From the IMG/VR virus record IMGVR_UViG_3300025327_000090, positions 1 through 38,445 of that record: a stretch of DNA of 38,445 bases, one strand, 5' to 3'. Positions 1-8,116 of the stretch are shown here, piece by piece. A model generated the notes under the pieces. The model saw nothing but the letters and a program-made list of their open reading frames with translations, did not search any database and was not told the origin of the DNA. Every line of letters starts with the position of its first letter. Positions within the stretch are counted from its first letter, which is position 1. The position numbers and the translations under genes were made by a program. The stretch comes from a virus.

Positions 1-105
1 TATAAATCTATACTTTGGATTTGTAGTAAAAACATTTTGGATAGATTTCTACAAGACTAGATATCACTTTACTTTAAACTAATTAAATCTTCTAATTAAA
101 AAATA
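1..105. other. AT-rich non-coding edge
   Basis: No gene is visible here. The stretch lies beyond the terminator of the leftward arm and probably separates it from a neighbouring unit outside the window. Confidence 0.4.
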
Positions 106-132
106 AGCCCTCCTCTCGGAGGGCTTTTTTTG
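106..132. terminator. Bidirectional intrinsic terminator
   Basis: An 8-bp GC-rich stem (AGCCCTCC / GGAGGGCT) with loop TCTC is followed by a run of T on the plus strand. On the minus strand the same hairpin is followed by TTATTTTTT, so it can stop transcription from both sides. It sits about 30 bases beyond the stop of the last leftward gene, so it closes the left arm and probably faces a convergent unit outside the window. Confidence 0.85.
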
Positions 133-160
133 TTTTAAATTTTAAGAGTTTTTTATAGAA

Positions 161-2713
161 TTACTTTATACCTTTCTCTAATATCTGAAAAGTTTTGCTA
201 TTATTTCTGTAGACAGTTCCTCCCTTCAATCCGCTATTCCACATTAATAAATAAGCTTTATATATATCATCTGGAGTTACTGATTCATCCATATTGATAG
301 TTTTACTTATACTATTATTAACAAATTCTTGCCAAGCTGCTTGCATGAAAATATGCTCGGCCCAATTGATTTCTCCTGCAATCTTAAAAATGGCTTTAGT
401 CTTGTCAGAAATTTTTGGAATTTCCTGAATGCTACCAGTTTTTTGAACAATTTCTTTAATTTCTCCAAGCTCTTCATCAGAAAATCCTTCAGCTTTTAAT
501 TTCTTAAATAGAATGGGATTTATTTCAATCACGTAGTCCTTAGCTATGTTCCCCACTCCTTCAGTAATATTTCTTTTATAAGCTAAAGCAAAAAATGGTT
601 CAATAGAACTATTTACTTCTGCTATTAAGGCTATTGTACCTGTAGGAGCTATAGAAGTTGTAGCAACATTTCTCAATCCATTTTCTCTAATAGCTTCTAA
701 ATCAAATCTATTCTTCTGATAGGGGGAGTGTAAAGTTTTATCTACTACAGATAAATCCACTTTATTCTTATCATAAAATTCAAACGCTCCTCTTTCGTGA
801 ACTAAGTTCATTGACTCTAATAAGCTGAAAAAGGAAATGAACCAACTTAAATAATTGGCTAACTTAAAGGCATCTTCACTATCATAAGGAATTTCTAATT
901 CCGCTAATAAGTCTGCCCAACCCATTACTCCTAATCCCAATCTTCTTAATCCTTTACACCACTTATTAACATTTTCTACAGGAGTTGTAGACAACTCTTG
1001 CATGTTATCCATAAATCTAATTGCAGTTCTAATTAATTCTTCTAGGAAAGGAAAGTTAATACTCTTAGTTTCTTCATCATAAGTTGAATGTAGATTTATA
1101 GAACCTAAGCAACAAGCTTCATAAGGAAGTAAAGGAATCTCTCCACAATTTGCTGAAACAATTCCAGAATGAATTCCAGCTACGGGAATATCGTCTGCAA
1201 TAATATAAGTATGTGTTTCATCTACAGTTCCATTATAAACATCGGAATTGAAGGGGGAACTAATATTAATTACTTTGTGATTTCTATGATAAAAACCATT
1301 AGCTCTTCTACTTTCATAATGAATACTATTATGCCATTCAGGAGTAATCAATTCTAAATTCTCCAGCTGATTATTTAATGGATTAAAATCCTTGTGGTGG
1401 AGAACATTTCTTTTGTTTATAACTATCCCATTAAAGCACTCGTAAACTAATCTAGCTACATATTGATGTTTTGCTTTATTATTTTTTCCCCATCCATGTA
1501 CTCTTAAATGCCCATCTCTATGTTTACTCATAGAAAAAGCTCTAATAGACTGTCCTACATTTAAATCTTCGGCTTTGATTCTATTTCCCCTAAATGTATA
1601 GAAATTATGATCTAGTGTACATTTTACTTTAAGACCACTATCAAAAGTTATTTCTACACACTTCGCATTTTTTCTAGTTAATCTTGGATTTCTCATCATT
1701 CGCACAACAGGTAATTTAGTTTCTGGACTCCAGGAATAAACTAAAATATCTTTTCCACTGTCCGCTAATTCTTTAAATGTTTTGGCCCCTTCAAATACTG
1801 TTAGTATCTTAGTATCTCCGGAGACACACGGATTAGTAGCCTCTATATATCCTAAATGTTTAACTATATTATCTTCATTAACCCTGTCATAAAAAAATAC
1901 TCCTGGATCACCAGATTCCCATGCCATTTCAGCGATTTTCATTAATAAATCTTTAGCTTTTACAACAGAACAAACAGAATTATCTATTCTAGAATTTAAA
2001 TCCCAATCTTTATCTTCAATACAAGCTCGCATAAAATCATCTGTAAGAGCTACAGATATATTAAAATGGGTAAGCTGGTCGTCTTGTAAAGTTTTCTCTA
2101 ATACTTTAAAGTACTTTCTCCCGTTTGAATCCAACCCAACCTTATGCAAATTTCTAACATATTCTTCCATTACTCTTTTGTTACGATCTATTAGCTTTGA
2201 TTTGAAATCTATAAAGTTTTCTATGTCTGGATGGTCAATATTTAATAGACTTATTTGTGCGCCTCTTCTACTAGCTTGTGAGATTACTTCTCCAGTTTGA
2301 TCAAATAAACTCATAAAACTCAAAGGCCCGGAGGCATTTCCTCCAGTTGTTAAAACTGGCGATCCCTTCTCCCGAATTTTTGAGAAGTTATATCCAATTC
2401 CACCACCCCATGCAAAAATTTCTGCGGCATCTTTAAGGGTTTGATATATTTCTTGCCTACTATCTCCTATAGGTAATACAAAACAATTATTCAAATTCTT
2501 TACATCTGTTCCAGCATTAGCTAATGTTCTACCTCCAGGAATAAATGCTCTATTAAAAAGCATTTGATAAAATTTACTAAACCATTGATCCCTATCTTCT
2601 TTTTCTACACTTGAAATGTATTGAGCTACTCTAATACAAGTTTGATTCCAATCCTCCTCCCCCCTTAAAGAATACTTCATTCTAAATATTTTTTCTGCAA
2701 TATTGCCTAGCAT
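161..2713 (-). CDS. nrdJ: Class II ribonucleotide reductase with intein
   Basis: Reduces ribonucleotides to deoxyribonucleotides for phage DNA synthesis. The 850-aa precursor contains a 227-aa intein (residues 296-522), leaving 623 aa of reductase. Seen: GGRTLANAGT at 60-69, NNC at 75-77 (first redox cysteine), N294, C523 and E525 of the NPCGEIPL radical site, and ACCLGSINL at 533-541 (second redox cysteine). The GGGIGY and NPCGE style, and the lack of an NrdB gene in the window, fit the adenosylcobalamin-dependent class II type. The usual C-terminal cysteine tail is missing; the protein ends soon after TVYRNNSKTFQILEKG. The start overlaps the stop of the upstream gene (TAATG). It is the last gene of the left arm. 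Confidence 0.92.
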   Translation of the reverse strand: MLGNIAEKIFRMKYSLRGEEDWNQTCIRVAQYISSVEKEDRDQWFSKFYQMLFNRAFIPGGRTLANAGTDVKNLNNCFVLPIGDSRQEIYQTLKDAAEIFAWGGGIGYNFSKIREKGSPVLTTGGNASGPLSFMSLFDQTGEVISQASRRGAQISLLNIDHPDIENFIDFKSKLIDRNKRVMEEYVRNLHKVGLDSNGRKYFKVLEKTLQDDQLTHFNISVALTDDFMRACIEDKDWDLNSRIDNSVCSVVKAKDLLMKIAEMAWESGDPGVFFYDRVNEDNIVKHLGYIEATNPCVSGDTKILTVFEGAKTFKELADSGKDILVYSWSPETKLPVVRMMRNPRLTRKNAKCVEITFDSGLKVKCTLDHNFYTFRGNRIKAEDLNVGQSIRAFSMSKHRDGHLRVHGWGKNNKAKHQYVARLVYECFNGIVINKRNVLHHKDFNPLNNQLENLELITPEWHNSIHYESRRANGFYHRNHKVINISSPFNSDVYNGTVDETHTYIIADDIPVAGIHSGIVSANCGEIPLLPYEACCLGSINLHSTYDEETKSINFPFLEELIRTAIRFMDNMQELSTTPVENVNKWCKGLRRLGLGVMGWADLLAELEIPYDSEDAFKLANYLSWFISFFSLLESMNLVHERGAFEFYDKNKVDLSVVDKTLHSPYQKNRFDLEAIRENGLRNVATTSIAPTGTIALIAEVNSSIEPFFALAYKRNITEGVGNIAKDYVIEINPILFKKLKAEGFSDEELGEIKEIVQKTGSIQEIPKISDKTKAIFKIAGEINWAEHIFMQAAWQEFVNNSISKTINMDESVTPDDIYKAYLLMWNSGLKGGTVYRNNSKTFQILEKGIK
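1148..1828 (-). mobile_element. Intein with HNH endonuclease in NrdJ
   Basis: In-frame insertion at residues 296-522 of the reductase, between P295 and the cysteine of NPCGE. It begins with Cys (CVSGDTKIL, block A), has a TxxH block B (TLDHN, His369), a block F region (GTVDETHTYII) and ends in HSGIVSAN followed by Cys523. An HNH-type endonuclease core lies at about 436-470 (HHKDFNPLNN and ENLELITPEWHN), with both histidines and the asparagine kept. Splicing and homing residues all look intact, so it is probably active. Protein splicing must occur before the reductase can work. Confidence 0.93.
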
Positions 2714-2985
2714 TACATAGTACCTCCATCCAAGTATTCTATAAAAGCTACTGTAATAGCAGCTAGTTGTACAGCCTCGTCTCTGGTTCTTTCTTTTAAG
2801 TATCTTAGTATTTCACCATTAGATGTGATTTTGAATTTATTCTCTAGAACTTCTGTACACAATTCTCCATATTCTTCCCCTATAAGAGCTAACCAAATAA
2901 AAGAATCGTGTCCATTAACTCCCCAAGTTTCGTCCTGTCTTTCTCTTTCTTTAATAACATCTTCAATTGCTTTACTTATTTCCAT
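2713..2985 (-). CDS. MazG-like NTP pyrophosphohydrolase family protein
   Basis: 90 aa. The pattern ERERQDETWG, then WLALIGEEYGEL, then DEAVQLAAITVAFIE resembles short all-alpha MazG-like proteins common in phages. In that family the EExxE and ExxQ helices bind magnesium and hydrolyse nucleoside triphosphates. Here EEYGE and the later DEAVQ could serve. It is directly coupled to the reductase by TAATG, which fits a role in dNTP pool control. The family call is by pattern only. Confidence 0.55.
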   Translation of the reverse strand: MEISKAIEDVIKERERQDETWGVNGHDSFIWLALIGEEYGELCTEVLENKFKITSNGEILRYLKERTRDEAVQLAAITVAFIEYLDGGTM

Positions 2986-3191
2986 TCTTTTATCTTTCCT
3001 AATAGATCAGCTATTTCCTCTTTTGAAATATTCCAGTCATACGCACAATATAAATAAGGAGGTTTTACATCATTTTGATCTAGATGTTCTACCATCCCTT
3101 CTAAATGTTTTATAGTACCTTCCAAAGTTTCTCTGCTCGGAAAATATAAAACAAATCCTTTATCTGTAGATATTAAAGTTAAGCTATCCAT
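2976..3191 (-). CDS. Hypothetical protein, 71 aa
   Basis: Not recognised. A small acidic protein with a short beta-rich start (LTLISTDKGFVLYF) and two predicted helices. Its end overlaps the start of the MazG-like gene by 10 bases, and its own start lies just after the stop of a small zinc-ribbon gene, so it belongs to the same operon. Confidence 0.6.
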   Translation of the reverse strand: MDSLTLISTDKGFVLYFPSRETLEGTIKHLEGMVEHLDQNDVKPPYLYCAYDWNISKEEIADLLGKIKEWK

Positions 3192-3196
3192 TTCAT

Positions 3197-3376
3197 TTAC
3201 TCCTTTTCATACTCAAATATATTTATTTTTATTTTTCCAATTAATAAATCAAATTTTACATATAAATGTTTATTACAAGTACTACAATAACCTAAAGGAG
3301 TACACCAGCTATCTTCTTGTGTAAATGTTACAGGATTTTTACAGATGGGACAAGGTTCTGTAAACTTAGTATTCAT
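3197..3376 (-). CDS. Small zinc-ribbon protein, 59 aa
   Basis: A short gene starting at ATG 3376 and ending at TAA 3197-3199. Cysteine pairs CPIC (residues 9-12) and CSTC (31-34) form a likely four-cysteine zinc ribbon, with an extra Cys25. The start overlaps the end of the next upstream gene by 11 bases. It fills an otherwise empty gap in a tightly packed operon, which supports it being real. Function unknown. Confidence 0.7.
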   Translation of the reverse strand: MNTKFTEPCPICKNPVTFTQEDSWCTPLGYCSTCNKHLYVKFDLLIGKIKINIFEYEKE

Positions 3377-3572
3377 CCTCTACCTCATATACTCTAATCT
3401 CTGGTCTGAAAAATAATTTCCTATGACAAGCTGGGCATTTATAAGCAGTATCCGAATAAACACTAATATAAAATTTCCAAGCTTCATATTTAGTACCACA
3501 TACACATTTAGTTATTGGTAAACACTCGTCATCATTCAAATTAAATTCAACCAAATTAGTTACGTCTTTCAT
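3366..3572 (-). CDS. Small zinc-binding protein, 68 aa
   Basis: CVCG (23-26) and CPAC (46-49) form a zinc ribbon around a conserved-looking WKFYISVYSD segment. The layout CxCG, W-F-S-Y-D, CPxC, RKLFF is common in small phage and host zinc-finger proteins of unknown role. It overlaps the downstream zinc-ribbon gene by 11 bases and the upstream methyltransferase gene by 17. Confidence 0.7.
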   Translation of the reverse strand: MKDVTNLVEFNLNDDECLPITKCVCGTKYEAWKFYISVYSDTAYKCPACHRKLFFRPEIRVYEVEDEY

Positions 3573-4575
3573 TTCTAATCCTTTCTACTGCTTGTTCACA
3601 GTATTCCTCTGATGCTTCTATGCCAATCCATCTCCTACCTAATTTCTCTGCTACTACAGCAACTGTACCAGACCCTATAAAGGGGTCAAGTACGACTCCA
3701 AATTTTTCAGGACAACAAGCCAGGATGGGAACTTCCGGAAGTTTCTCAGGAAACATAGCTATATGGTTTATATTCCTGCTAGTGCTTACAGGAATATCCC
3801 ACACACTCCTCTTATTTCTACCCAGTTCTAGCTGTCTTTCCAGAGACTCTTTATCGTCCCACATTCGATTAGGAGAGGGCATAGACGTTACTCTAACCTG
3901 ATCGTGCTTGTATCTGGAAGCTCTTGGTGCGTTCTCCTTATAGGGTTCTTTTAGACCTTTATCATTCCTCCTCATTACATCTTTATAGTGATCTTTAGAT
4001 GATTGCTTAAATGGTTCAAATTGCTGTTGAAAGTAGTATGCTTTTGTATCTAAAACAAAATGTAAAATGGGTTCGAAGTCTAAAGTAAATTTCTTTTTGT
4101 TACTGGTAGTAAATGCATTTCTTTTGTACCAGATAATTAAATGTTTCTGAATCCAATTATAATCATCTACCATTTTTATTGCAAATCTATTGGGTATATT
4201 CATCAAACTTCCATCAGGCATGAGAGGTACAATCTTTTTAGATTCAAAAAAAGAATTAGGGTTGGTATTCTGTTTGAGATTTTTGCCTCCACTTCCAGCA
4301 CTTCTATTAAAATACTTATCTCCTATGTTTACAAACAAACTACCAGTAGGTTTAGTAACTCTCTTTACTTCACTAAAAATATTACACAAGTTAGTGATGT
4401 AATCTCTATAATCAGATTCTTGACCAAGTTCATCATCTGCTAGATATTTTCTAGCCATCCAATAAGAAGGACTGGTGAAAGTCATATCTACTAAATCTAA
4501 AGGCAGAGTTGGTAGTATATCCTCTGCTTTTCCTAAGTACAGCTGTCCAAATTCATTCTCCCAATAAAGAGTCAT
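3556..4575 (-). CDS. DNA methyltransferase, N4-cytosine type
   Basis: 339 aa. Catalytic motif IV reads TSPSYW (34-39) and the SAM-binding motif I reads DPFIGSGT (297-304). Motif IV before motif I is the beta-class order, and S-P-x-Y-W is typical of N4-cytosine enzymes (usually SPPYW; here the second proline is Ser). It would methylate phage DNA at a specific site, probably to escape host restriction. No cognate nuclease lies beside it, so it looks like an orphan enzyme. The ATG lies inside the end of the preceding small gene. Confidence 0.88.
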   Translation of the reverse strand: MTLYWENEFGQLYLGKAEDILPTLPLDLVDMTFTSPSYWMARKYLADDELGQESDYRDYITNLCNIFSEVKRVTKPTGSLFVNIGDKYFNRSAGSGGKNLKQNTNPNSFFESKKIVPLMPDGSLMNIPNRFAIKMVDDYNWIQKHLIIWYKRNAFTTSNKKKFTLDFEPILHFVLDTKAYYFQQQFEPFKQSSKDHYKDVMRRNDKGLKEPYKENAPRASRYKHDQVRVTSMPSPNRMWDDKESLERQLELGRNKRSVWDIPVSTSRNINHIAMFPEKLPEVPILACCPEKFGVVLDPFIGSGTVAVVAEKLGRRWIGIEASEEYCEQAVERIRNERRN

Positions 4576-4735
4576 TTATCAGTTCCTTTATATACTCTGG
4601 TACTTCAAGAACTTCCCAATGAAATGTATCCCACCATTTAAATGTACATCCACAAGAACACCAATAAACACTCCCGCCTAGTGGGAGTATATCTTCTATT
4701 TTACAATGGAAAGCTCTATGAGGACATTCAGCCAT
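4553..4735 (-). CDS. Small cysteine-rich protein, 60 aa
   Basis: Starts at ATG 4735, one base after the preceding stop, with GAGG about nine bases upstream; a TTG five codons earlier has no better site. Cysteines fall in CPH..C and CSCGC patterns, suggesting zinc binding, and the second half is aromatic (WWDTFHWEV). Function unknown. Its end overlaps the methyltransferase start. Confidence 0.6.
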   Translation of the reverse strand: MAECPHRAFHCKIEDILPLGGSVYWCSCGCTFKWWDTFHWEVLEVPEYIKELINDSLLGE

Positions 4736-4736
4736 T

Positions 4737-5051
4737 TTATAATACCTCAAATACTTCTACTTCGATTGGTACACCTAATTCAACAGTAATTACTTTATAA
4801 TTTTCTCTAAGTCTATTGTCTAAGGCTACCATCTCTTCTTCTAACGGTTCTCTAAGAGGTTTAATAATTTTTTTCATACCTTCTCTAGCCTGTCTATGTT
4901 TCTTAACTACATTCTCAGCTAATATAACTTTCTGTTCCTCAGCTTCTTCTTCATCAACATATACACCATAGATAAATACCTTCCCATCATATATACCAAC
5001 TACTACTTTAGCTTCTTGGGGTTGATTTGGTTTAAGTTTAAAACGAGTCAT
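4737..5051 (-). CDS. Hypothetical protein, 104 aa
   Basis: Not recognised. An N-terminal beta region (KVVVGIYDGKVFIYGVYV) is followed by a charged helical stretch (about residues 34-82) and a C-terminal strand pair. The end is one base from the next start. It overlaps the upstream membrane-protein gene by 14 bases. Confidence 0.6.
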   Translation of the reverse strand: MTRFKLKPNQPQEAKVVVGIYDGKVFIYGVYVDEEEAEEQKVILAENVVKKHRQAREGMKKIIKPLREPLEEEMVALDNRLRENYKVITVELGVPIEVEVFEVL

Positions 5052-5271
5052 TCAAATTCTCCTTATCATATAGCCGAGTTCCGAGTTTGCCTATAAGAAA
5101 TCCAATCCAAATAATTACAATATATTTGAAAAAATTTATAATATCTAGCTCTACTGCGTAATGGAAAGACTGGACAAATCCTATTAGCATTATTATAACT
5201 CCTAGGACTAATAGAATTATAGAAACAAATCCTTTAACAGTTATCCCACTAAATAATTTATTCATATTCAA
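5038..5271 (-). CDS. Small membrane protein, 77 aa
   Basis: Two hydrophobic segments at about residues 12-34 and 46-63 predict two transmembrane helices with a charged tail. Function unknown. It overlaps the upstream methyltransferase-like gene by 14 bases, so it is translationally linked. Confidence 0.65.
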   Translation of the reverse strand: MNMNKLFSGITVKGFVSIILLVLGVIIMLIGFVQSFHYAVELDIINFFKYIVIIWIGFLIGKLGTRLYDKENLNDSF

Positions 5272-5941
5272 GCCTTTCTGTAGCTATCTCGAAAATATCA
5301 GGGTCAATCTCAATACCAACGAAGGAACGATTGTTCCTAGCACACCAGACACCAGTAGTACCAGAACCCATAAAGCAATCAAGTATTGTTTCTTCAATGT
5401 CCGTGAATGGAAGTAAGAGTCTATCCATGAGTTTGAGTGGTTTTTGCCACTGAATATTTTTGTCATCTAATTTTATTCTCTCCTTTGCTACTGTAGAAAA
5501 ATTACCTAGATCGTAAAATACATCGCAAGGAATTTTGAGTCCATCTCCTCTTTTGTCTAGGTTAGTACCTGCTGTAACTTTGGGAATCATAATTCTTTCT
5601 GGATAAAACTTATAGTCTTTACCCTTAGAATATATTAATATATCATCGTGCTTTCTAGGAAAATATCTTCTAGAGATACCTCCCCATTCCTGTATATAAA
5701 TACACCAGTTGATAAAATTATTCTTTCCAAACAGATTATCTAAAAGTAATTTATATTCTGCTACAGTATGGTAATCAGTTTGAACCATAAAGATTCCATT
5801 ATCTTTAATTAGTTCGTAACAACCAAGCACCCAATCAAAATTATCAGACTCGTAGATACAATCACCATATACCAAATCAATCGGTTCATTTATCTTATTC
5901 CTTAATATATCATAGTTACTCCCATTGTACAACTTAATCAT
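5258..5941 (-). CDS. Methyltransferase-like protein with altered motif IV
   Basis: 227 aa, shaped like a beta-class DNA N4/N6 methyltransferase: a target-motif region at 24-30, the WQKPLKLMDRLL segment near 165-176, and a SAM motif DCFMGSGT at 188-195 followed by GIEIDPD. The catalytic DPPY tetrad is replaced by DCIY (27-30). The SAM pocket is kept, so it may bind SAM but not methylate in the usual way, or use a changed active site. It starts right after the dUTPase stop (TAAATG). Confidence 0.75.
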   Translation of the reverse strand: MIKLYNGSNYDILRNKINEPIDLVYGDCIYESDNFDWVLGCYELIKDNGIFMVQTDYHTVAEYKLLLDNLFGKNNFINWCIYIQEWGGISRRYFPRKHDDILIYSKGKDYKFYPERIMIPKVTAGTNLDKRGDGLKIPCDVFYDLGNFSTVAKERIKLDDKNIQWQKPLKLMDRLLLPFTDIEETILDCFMGSGTTGVWCARNNRSFVGIEIDPDIFEIATERLEYE

Positions 5942-6412
5942 TTAATCCCAAGTCTTTCTATTAAAAACTTCTGGATAAGTTAATTCTTCAATAGTTACTA
6001 GTTGTTCTACAATTCCTCCAGTAGTACCCCTGGCTGTTTTTACTTCACCCATATTATCAATTTCTTCTATCTCTGGAGATATATTGGATACTAAAATCAT
6101 TTGTCCTATTCCATCTCCTCTTCTGATAACTAAATCATGATCATAGTAATTAACAATCTTAAATAGAATCTCTCCTGTATATGTCTGATCAACTACGCCA
6201 GCTCCAATTAGATGGTTATTTCTACTTTTGGGCCATATTAAACCTACGTATCCTTCAGGAATATACACAGTAATTCCGGTTCTCCCAATCATACAGTTTT
6301 GAGGCTTAACAATATAATCCTCTAGACTATAAAAGTCCATACCTGCATCACCTTCGTGATTTACACTAGGTAGAAATGCACTACTATCCATTCTCCAAAC
6401 TTTAATCTTCAT
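5942..6412 (-). CDS. dut: dUTP diphosphatase (dUTPase)
   Basis: Hydrolyses dUTP to dUMP, keeping uracil out of DNA and feeding dTMP synthesis. All five trimeric-dUTPase motifs can be found in 156 aa: DAGMDFY (22-28), PKSRNN (61-66), AGVVDQTYTGEI (71-82), RRGDGIGQMI (97-106), and a C-terminal glycine motif ARGTTGG (127-133). The start MKIKVWRMD is chosen because it matches the usual dUTPase N-terminus; an open frame continues 23 codons upstream but overlaps the neighbour. It forms a nucleotide set with the reductase and the deaminase. Confidence 0.9.
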   Translation of the reverse strand: MKIKVWRMDSSAFLPSVNHEGDAGMDFYSLEDYIVKPQNCMIGRTGITVYIPEGYVGLIWPKSRNNHLIGAGVVDQTYTGEILFKIVNYYDHDLVIRRGDGIGQMILVSNISPEIEEIDNMGEVKTARGTTGGIVEQLVTIEELTYPEVFNRKTWD

Positions 6413-6593
6413 AGTCTCCATAATCCTTTTCGTATTCTTCATCATATTCTGCCCATGTTTCAACTCTTTCCAGTATTCCATTTAAGTAATCCAAGTAATA
6501 TCCATCCTGTCCATAGTAAGGATCACCATAGCATAAAGAACAAAGTGTTTGGTTTTCAGGAATAGATACTCCACAACTTCTACAGTAATTCAT
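6402..6593 (-). CDS. Small zinc-ribbon protein, 63 aa
   Basis: Starts at ATG 6593 behind a strong GAGGAGG site. Four cysteines in CRSC and CSLC (residues 4-18) form a compact zinc ribbon, followed by a very acidic, tyrosine-rich tail. Function unknown. The end overlaps the dUTPase start by 11 bases. Confidence 0.7.
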   Translation of the reverse strand: MNYCRSCGVSIPENQTLCSLCYGDPYYGQDGYYLDYLNGILERVETWAEYDEEYEKDYGDYED

Positions 6594-6603
6594 ATCGCCT
6601 CCT

Positions 6604-7476
6604 CTACATTTGAAAAAGATATTTAGATTGACAGGGTAACATCTTCTTAAGTTCTTCTGCACTTCCTCCGTCTCTAAAGTAATCTACAGTATCATACTTC
6701 TCCTTTCTGGTATCGAATTGAAATATCTTGATTCTATTCTGATCCATTCTAGCTACTCTGGTTGCCCCTTGAATTCCTGCGTAGTCATTATCAGCTATGT
6801 AATAAATTTTCTTGACTCTTTTGAAGTATTTATACCAATTGTAATTCCAACCATTAGCTCCTCCGGTATGGCTTACTGCTGGTATACCTTCTTGCATCAG
6901 TAAAACAGCATCTATTGTTCCTTCGGTAATCACTACCCAATCTATAAAGTTCAGTATATCTGCATTAACTAAAGTTGGCCCGATTCCTCTATAGTAATAT
7001 CTAATTTCTTTAGTTGGTTCCTCTCTTCTCAATTGAAAATTTCTTAACTTCTGATCTATAAAGACCGGCAGAGTAAACCAGCTGTTATAATATCCTAGCT
7101 GGTAAGCATCTATTGTAGTATCCCTCAAGCCTCTTTTATACCAGTAACCTCTTTGATACTTTCCTGTATTCCAAAAGGATTCTACTAACTCAGGTACAAC
7201 AATATCAGGTTCTTTCTTTATCTGAGTAGAAATTGGATATTCATAATTCAAAGATTCTAATATATCTATAGATTGAGGATAGGAATATCCTTTTACTTTT
7301 ATTAACCAATCTAAAGCATTACCATGTTTTCCCGTTTTGTTCCAAAAAAATTTACCATTTTCTCTATCAATTACTAATGAATCATGCTCTCTTGTTCTAG
7401 CCCACCTTCCTCCATTGGAATCAATTGTATAGTCCCTACTAATTAACTTCTCTAGAGTAGAAGGAGTTATTCTCAT
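6604..7476 (-). CDS. DNA primase-like TOPRIM protein
   Basis: 290 aa. The TOPRIM motifs are visible: glutamate in ITEGTIDA (183-190) and the DND triad in YYIADNDYAG (225-234). The N-terminal part (about 25-60) resembles the CHC2 fold of DnaG-type primases (WNKTGKHGNALDWL) but lacks the zinc cysteines. It would make RNA primers for the DnaB-type helicase encoded upstream in the same arm. It could instead be a primase-related TOPRIM protein without full catalytic activity. Confidence 0.8.
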   Translation of the reverse strand: MRITPSTLEKLISRDYTIDSNGGRWARTREHDSLVIDRENGKFFWNKTGKHGNALDWLIKVKGYSYPQSIDILESLNYEYPISTQIKKEPDIVVPELVESFWNTGKYQRGYWYKRGLRDTTIDAYQLGYYNSWFTLPVFIDQKLRNFQLRREEPTKEIRYYYRGIGPTLVNADILNFIDWVVITEGTIDAVLLMQEGIPAVSHTGGANGWNYNWYKYFKRVKKIYYIADNDYAGIQGATRVARMDQNRIKIFQFDTRKEKYDTVDYFRDGGSAEELKKMLPCQSKYLFQM

Positions 7477-7666
7477 GCTTCATCTCCGGAACTATTGAAG
7501 TATACATAACTACAGGAATAACCACAAATACAATAAAAGCTATAGCAACTACCCACAATAGAGGCCAAGCTAAAGCTAAAATAACATTATCATTCTTAGC
7601 TAAGAATACATCCAAGAGAAATTCAGTTATTAAATATCCAGTTAAATACCAAGCTAAATAAACCAT
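7439..7666 (-). CDS. Small membrane protein, 75 aa
   Basis: Starts at ATG 7666 behind a strong CTGGAGGT site. Two hydrophobic segments (about 5-20 and 27-55) suggest two or three transmembrane helices. Function unknown. Its end overlaps the primase start by 38 bases. Confidence 0.65.
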   Translation of the reverse strand: MVYLAWYLTGYLITEFLLDVFLAKNDNVILALAWPLLWVVAIAFIVFVVIPVVMYTSIVPEMKHENNSFYSREVN

Positions 7667-7667
7667 A

Positions 7668-8108
7668 CTACCTCCAGTATATATAAACGTTATCAGGTAA
7701 ACGATCAATAATTGGTTTCACTTCTTCAGCAGATAATCTACCATTTCCAATTCCAGGATAATTCATGTGAATATTTATACTTTGATATACCCAACACCAT
7801 GATCTTAATTTTTCTACAGAATAACTGATCAAATTCAAATCGGCTTTATCCTTGAAGTGATATTTAACCTGGAAGATACCATAATCGTATGGATAATTGA
7901 GCATGATTAATCCATACTTTCCCAAATGTCCACAGATTCTGTTTATCTCTTTTCCGAATAAAAGATTTATTCCTGGTACTTGAACACACAGCTGATTAGC
8001 TGCTCCCCTTCCCATCACAAGAGCTCCGTCTTTTCTAAGAAAGGAATTACCAGTAACTACTCTAATTCCTTCTCTCCAGTTCCACATATTACCGTGTAGT
8101 AATTGCAT
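7668..8108 (-). CDS. Macro-domain-like protein
   Basis: 146 aa. VVTGNSFLRKDGALVMGRGAANQL (residues 18-41 in part) and the C-terminal NYPGIGNGRLSAEEV match the pattern of small macro-domain proteins: an N-terminal loop with Asn, a G-rich MGRGAA segment, and a PGIGNG loop. Such proteins bind or hydrolyse ADP-ribose derivatives. In a phage this could remove ADP-ribose from proteins, DNA or RNA, or process NAD breakdown products, but the substrate cannot be told from sequence. It is one base upstream of the membrane-protein gene. Confidence 0.65.
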   Translation of the reverse strand: MQLLHGNMWNWREGIRVVTGNSFLRKDGALVMGRGAANQLCVQVPGINLLFGKEINRICGHLGKYGLIMLNYPYDYGIFQVKYHFKDKADLNLISYSVEKLRSWCWVYQSINIHMNYPGIGNGRLSAEEVKPIIDRLPDNVYIYWR

Positions 8109-8116
8109 ATGCTCTC

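Noticed and set aside
1169-1357. 62-aa plus-strand frame inside the reductase/intein
   Set aside because: Lies wholly in the minus-strand gene, with no ribosome site and no recognisable content.
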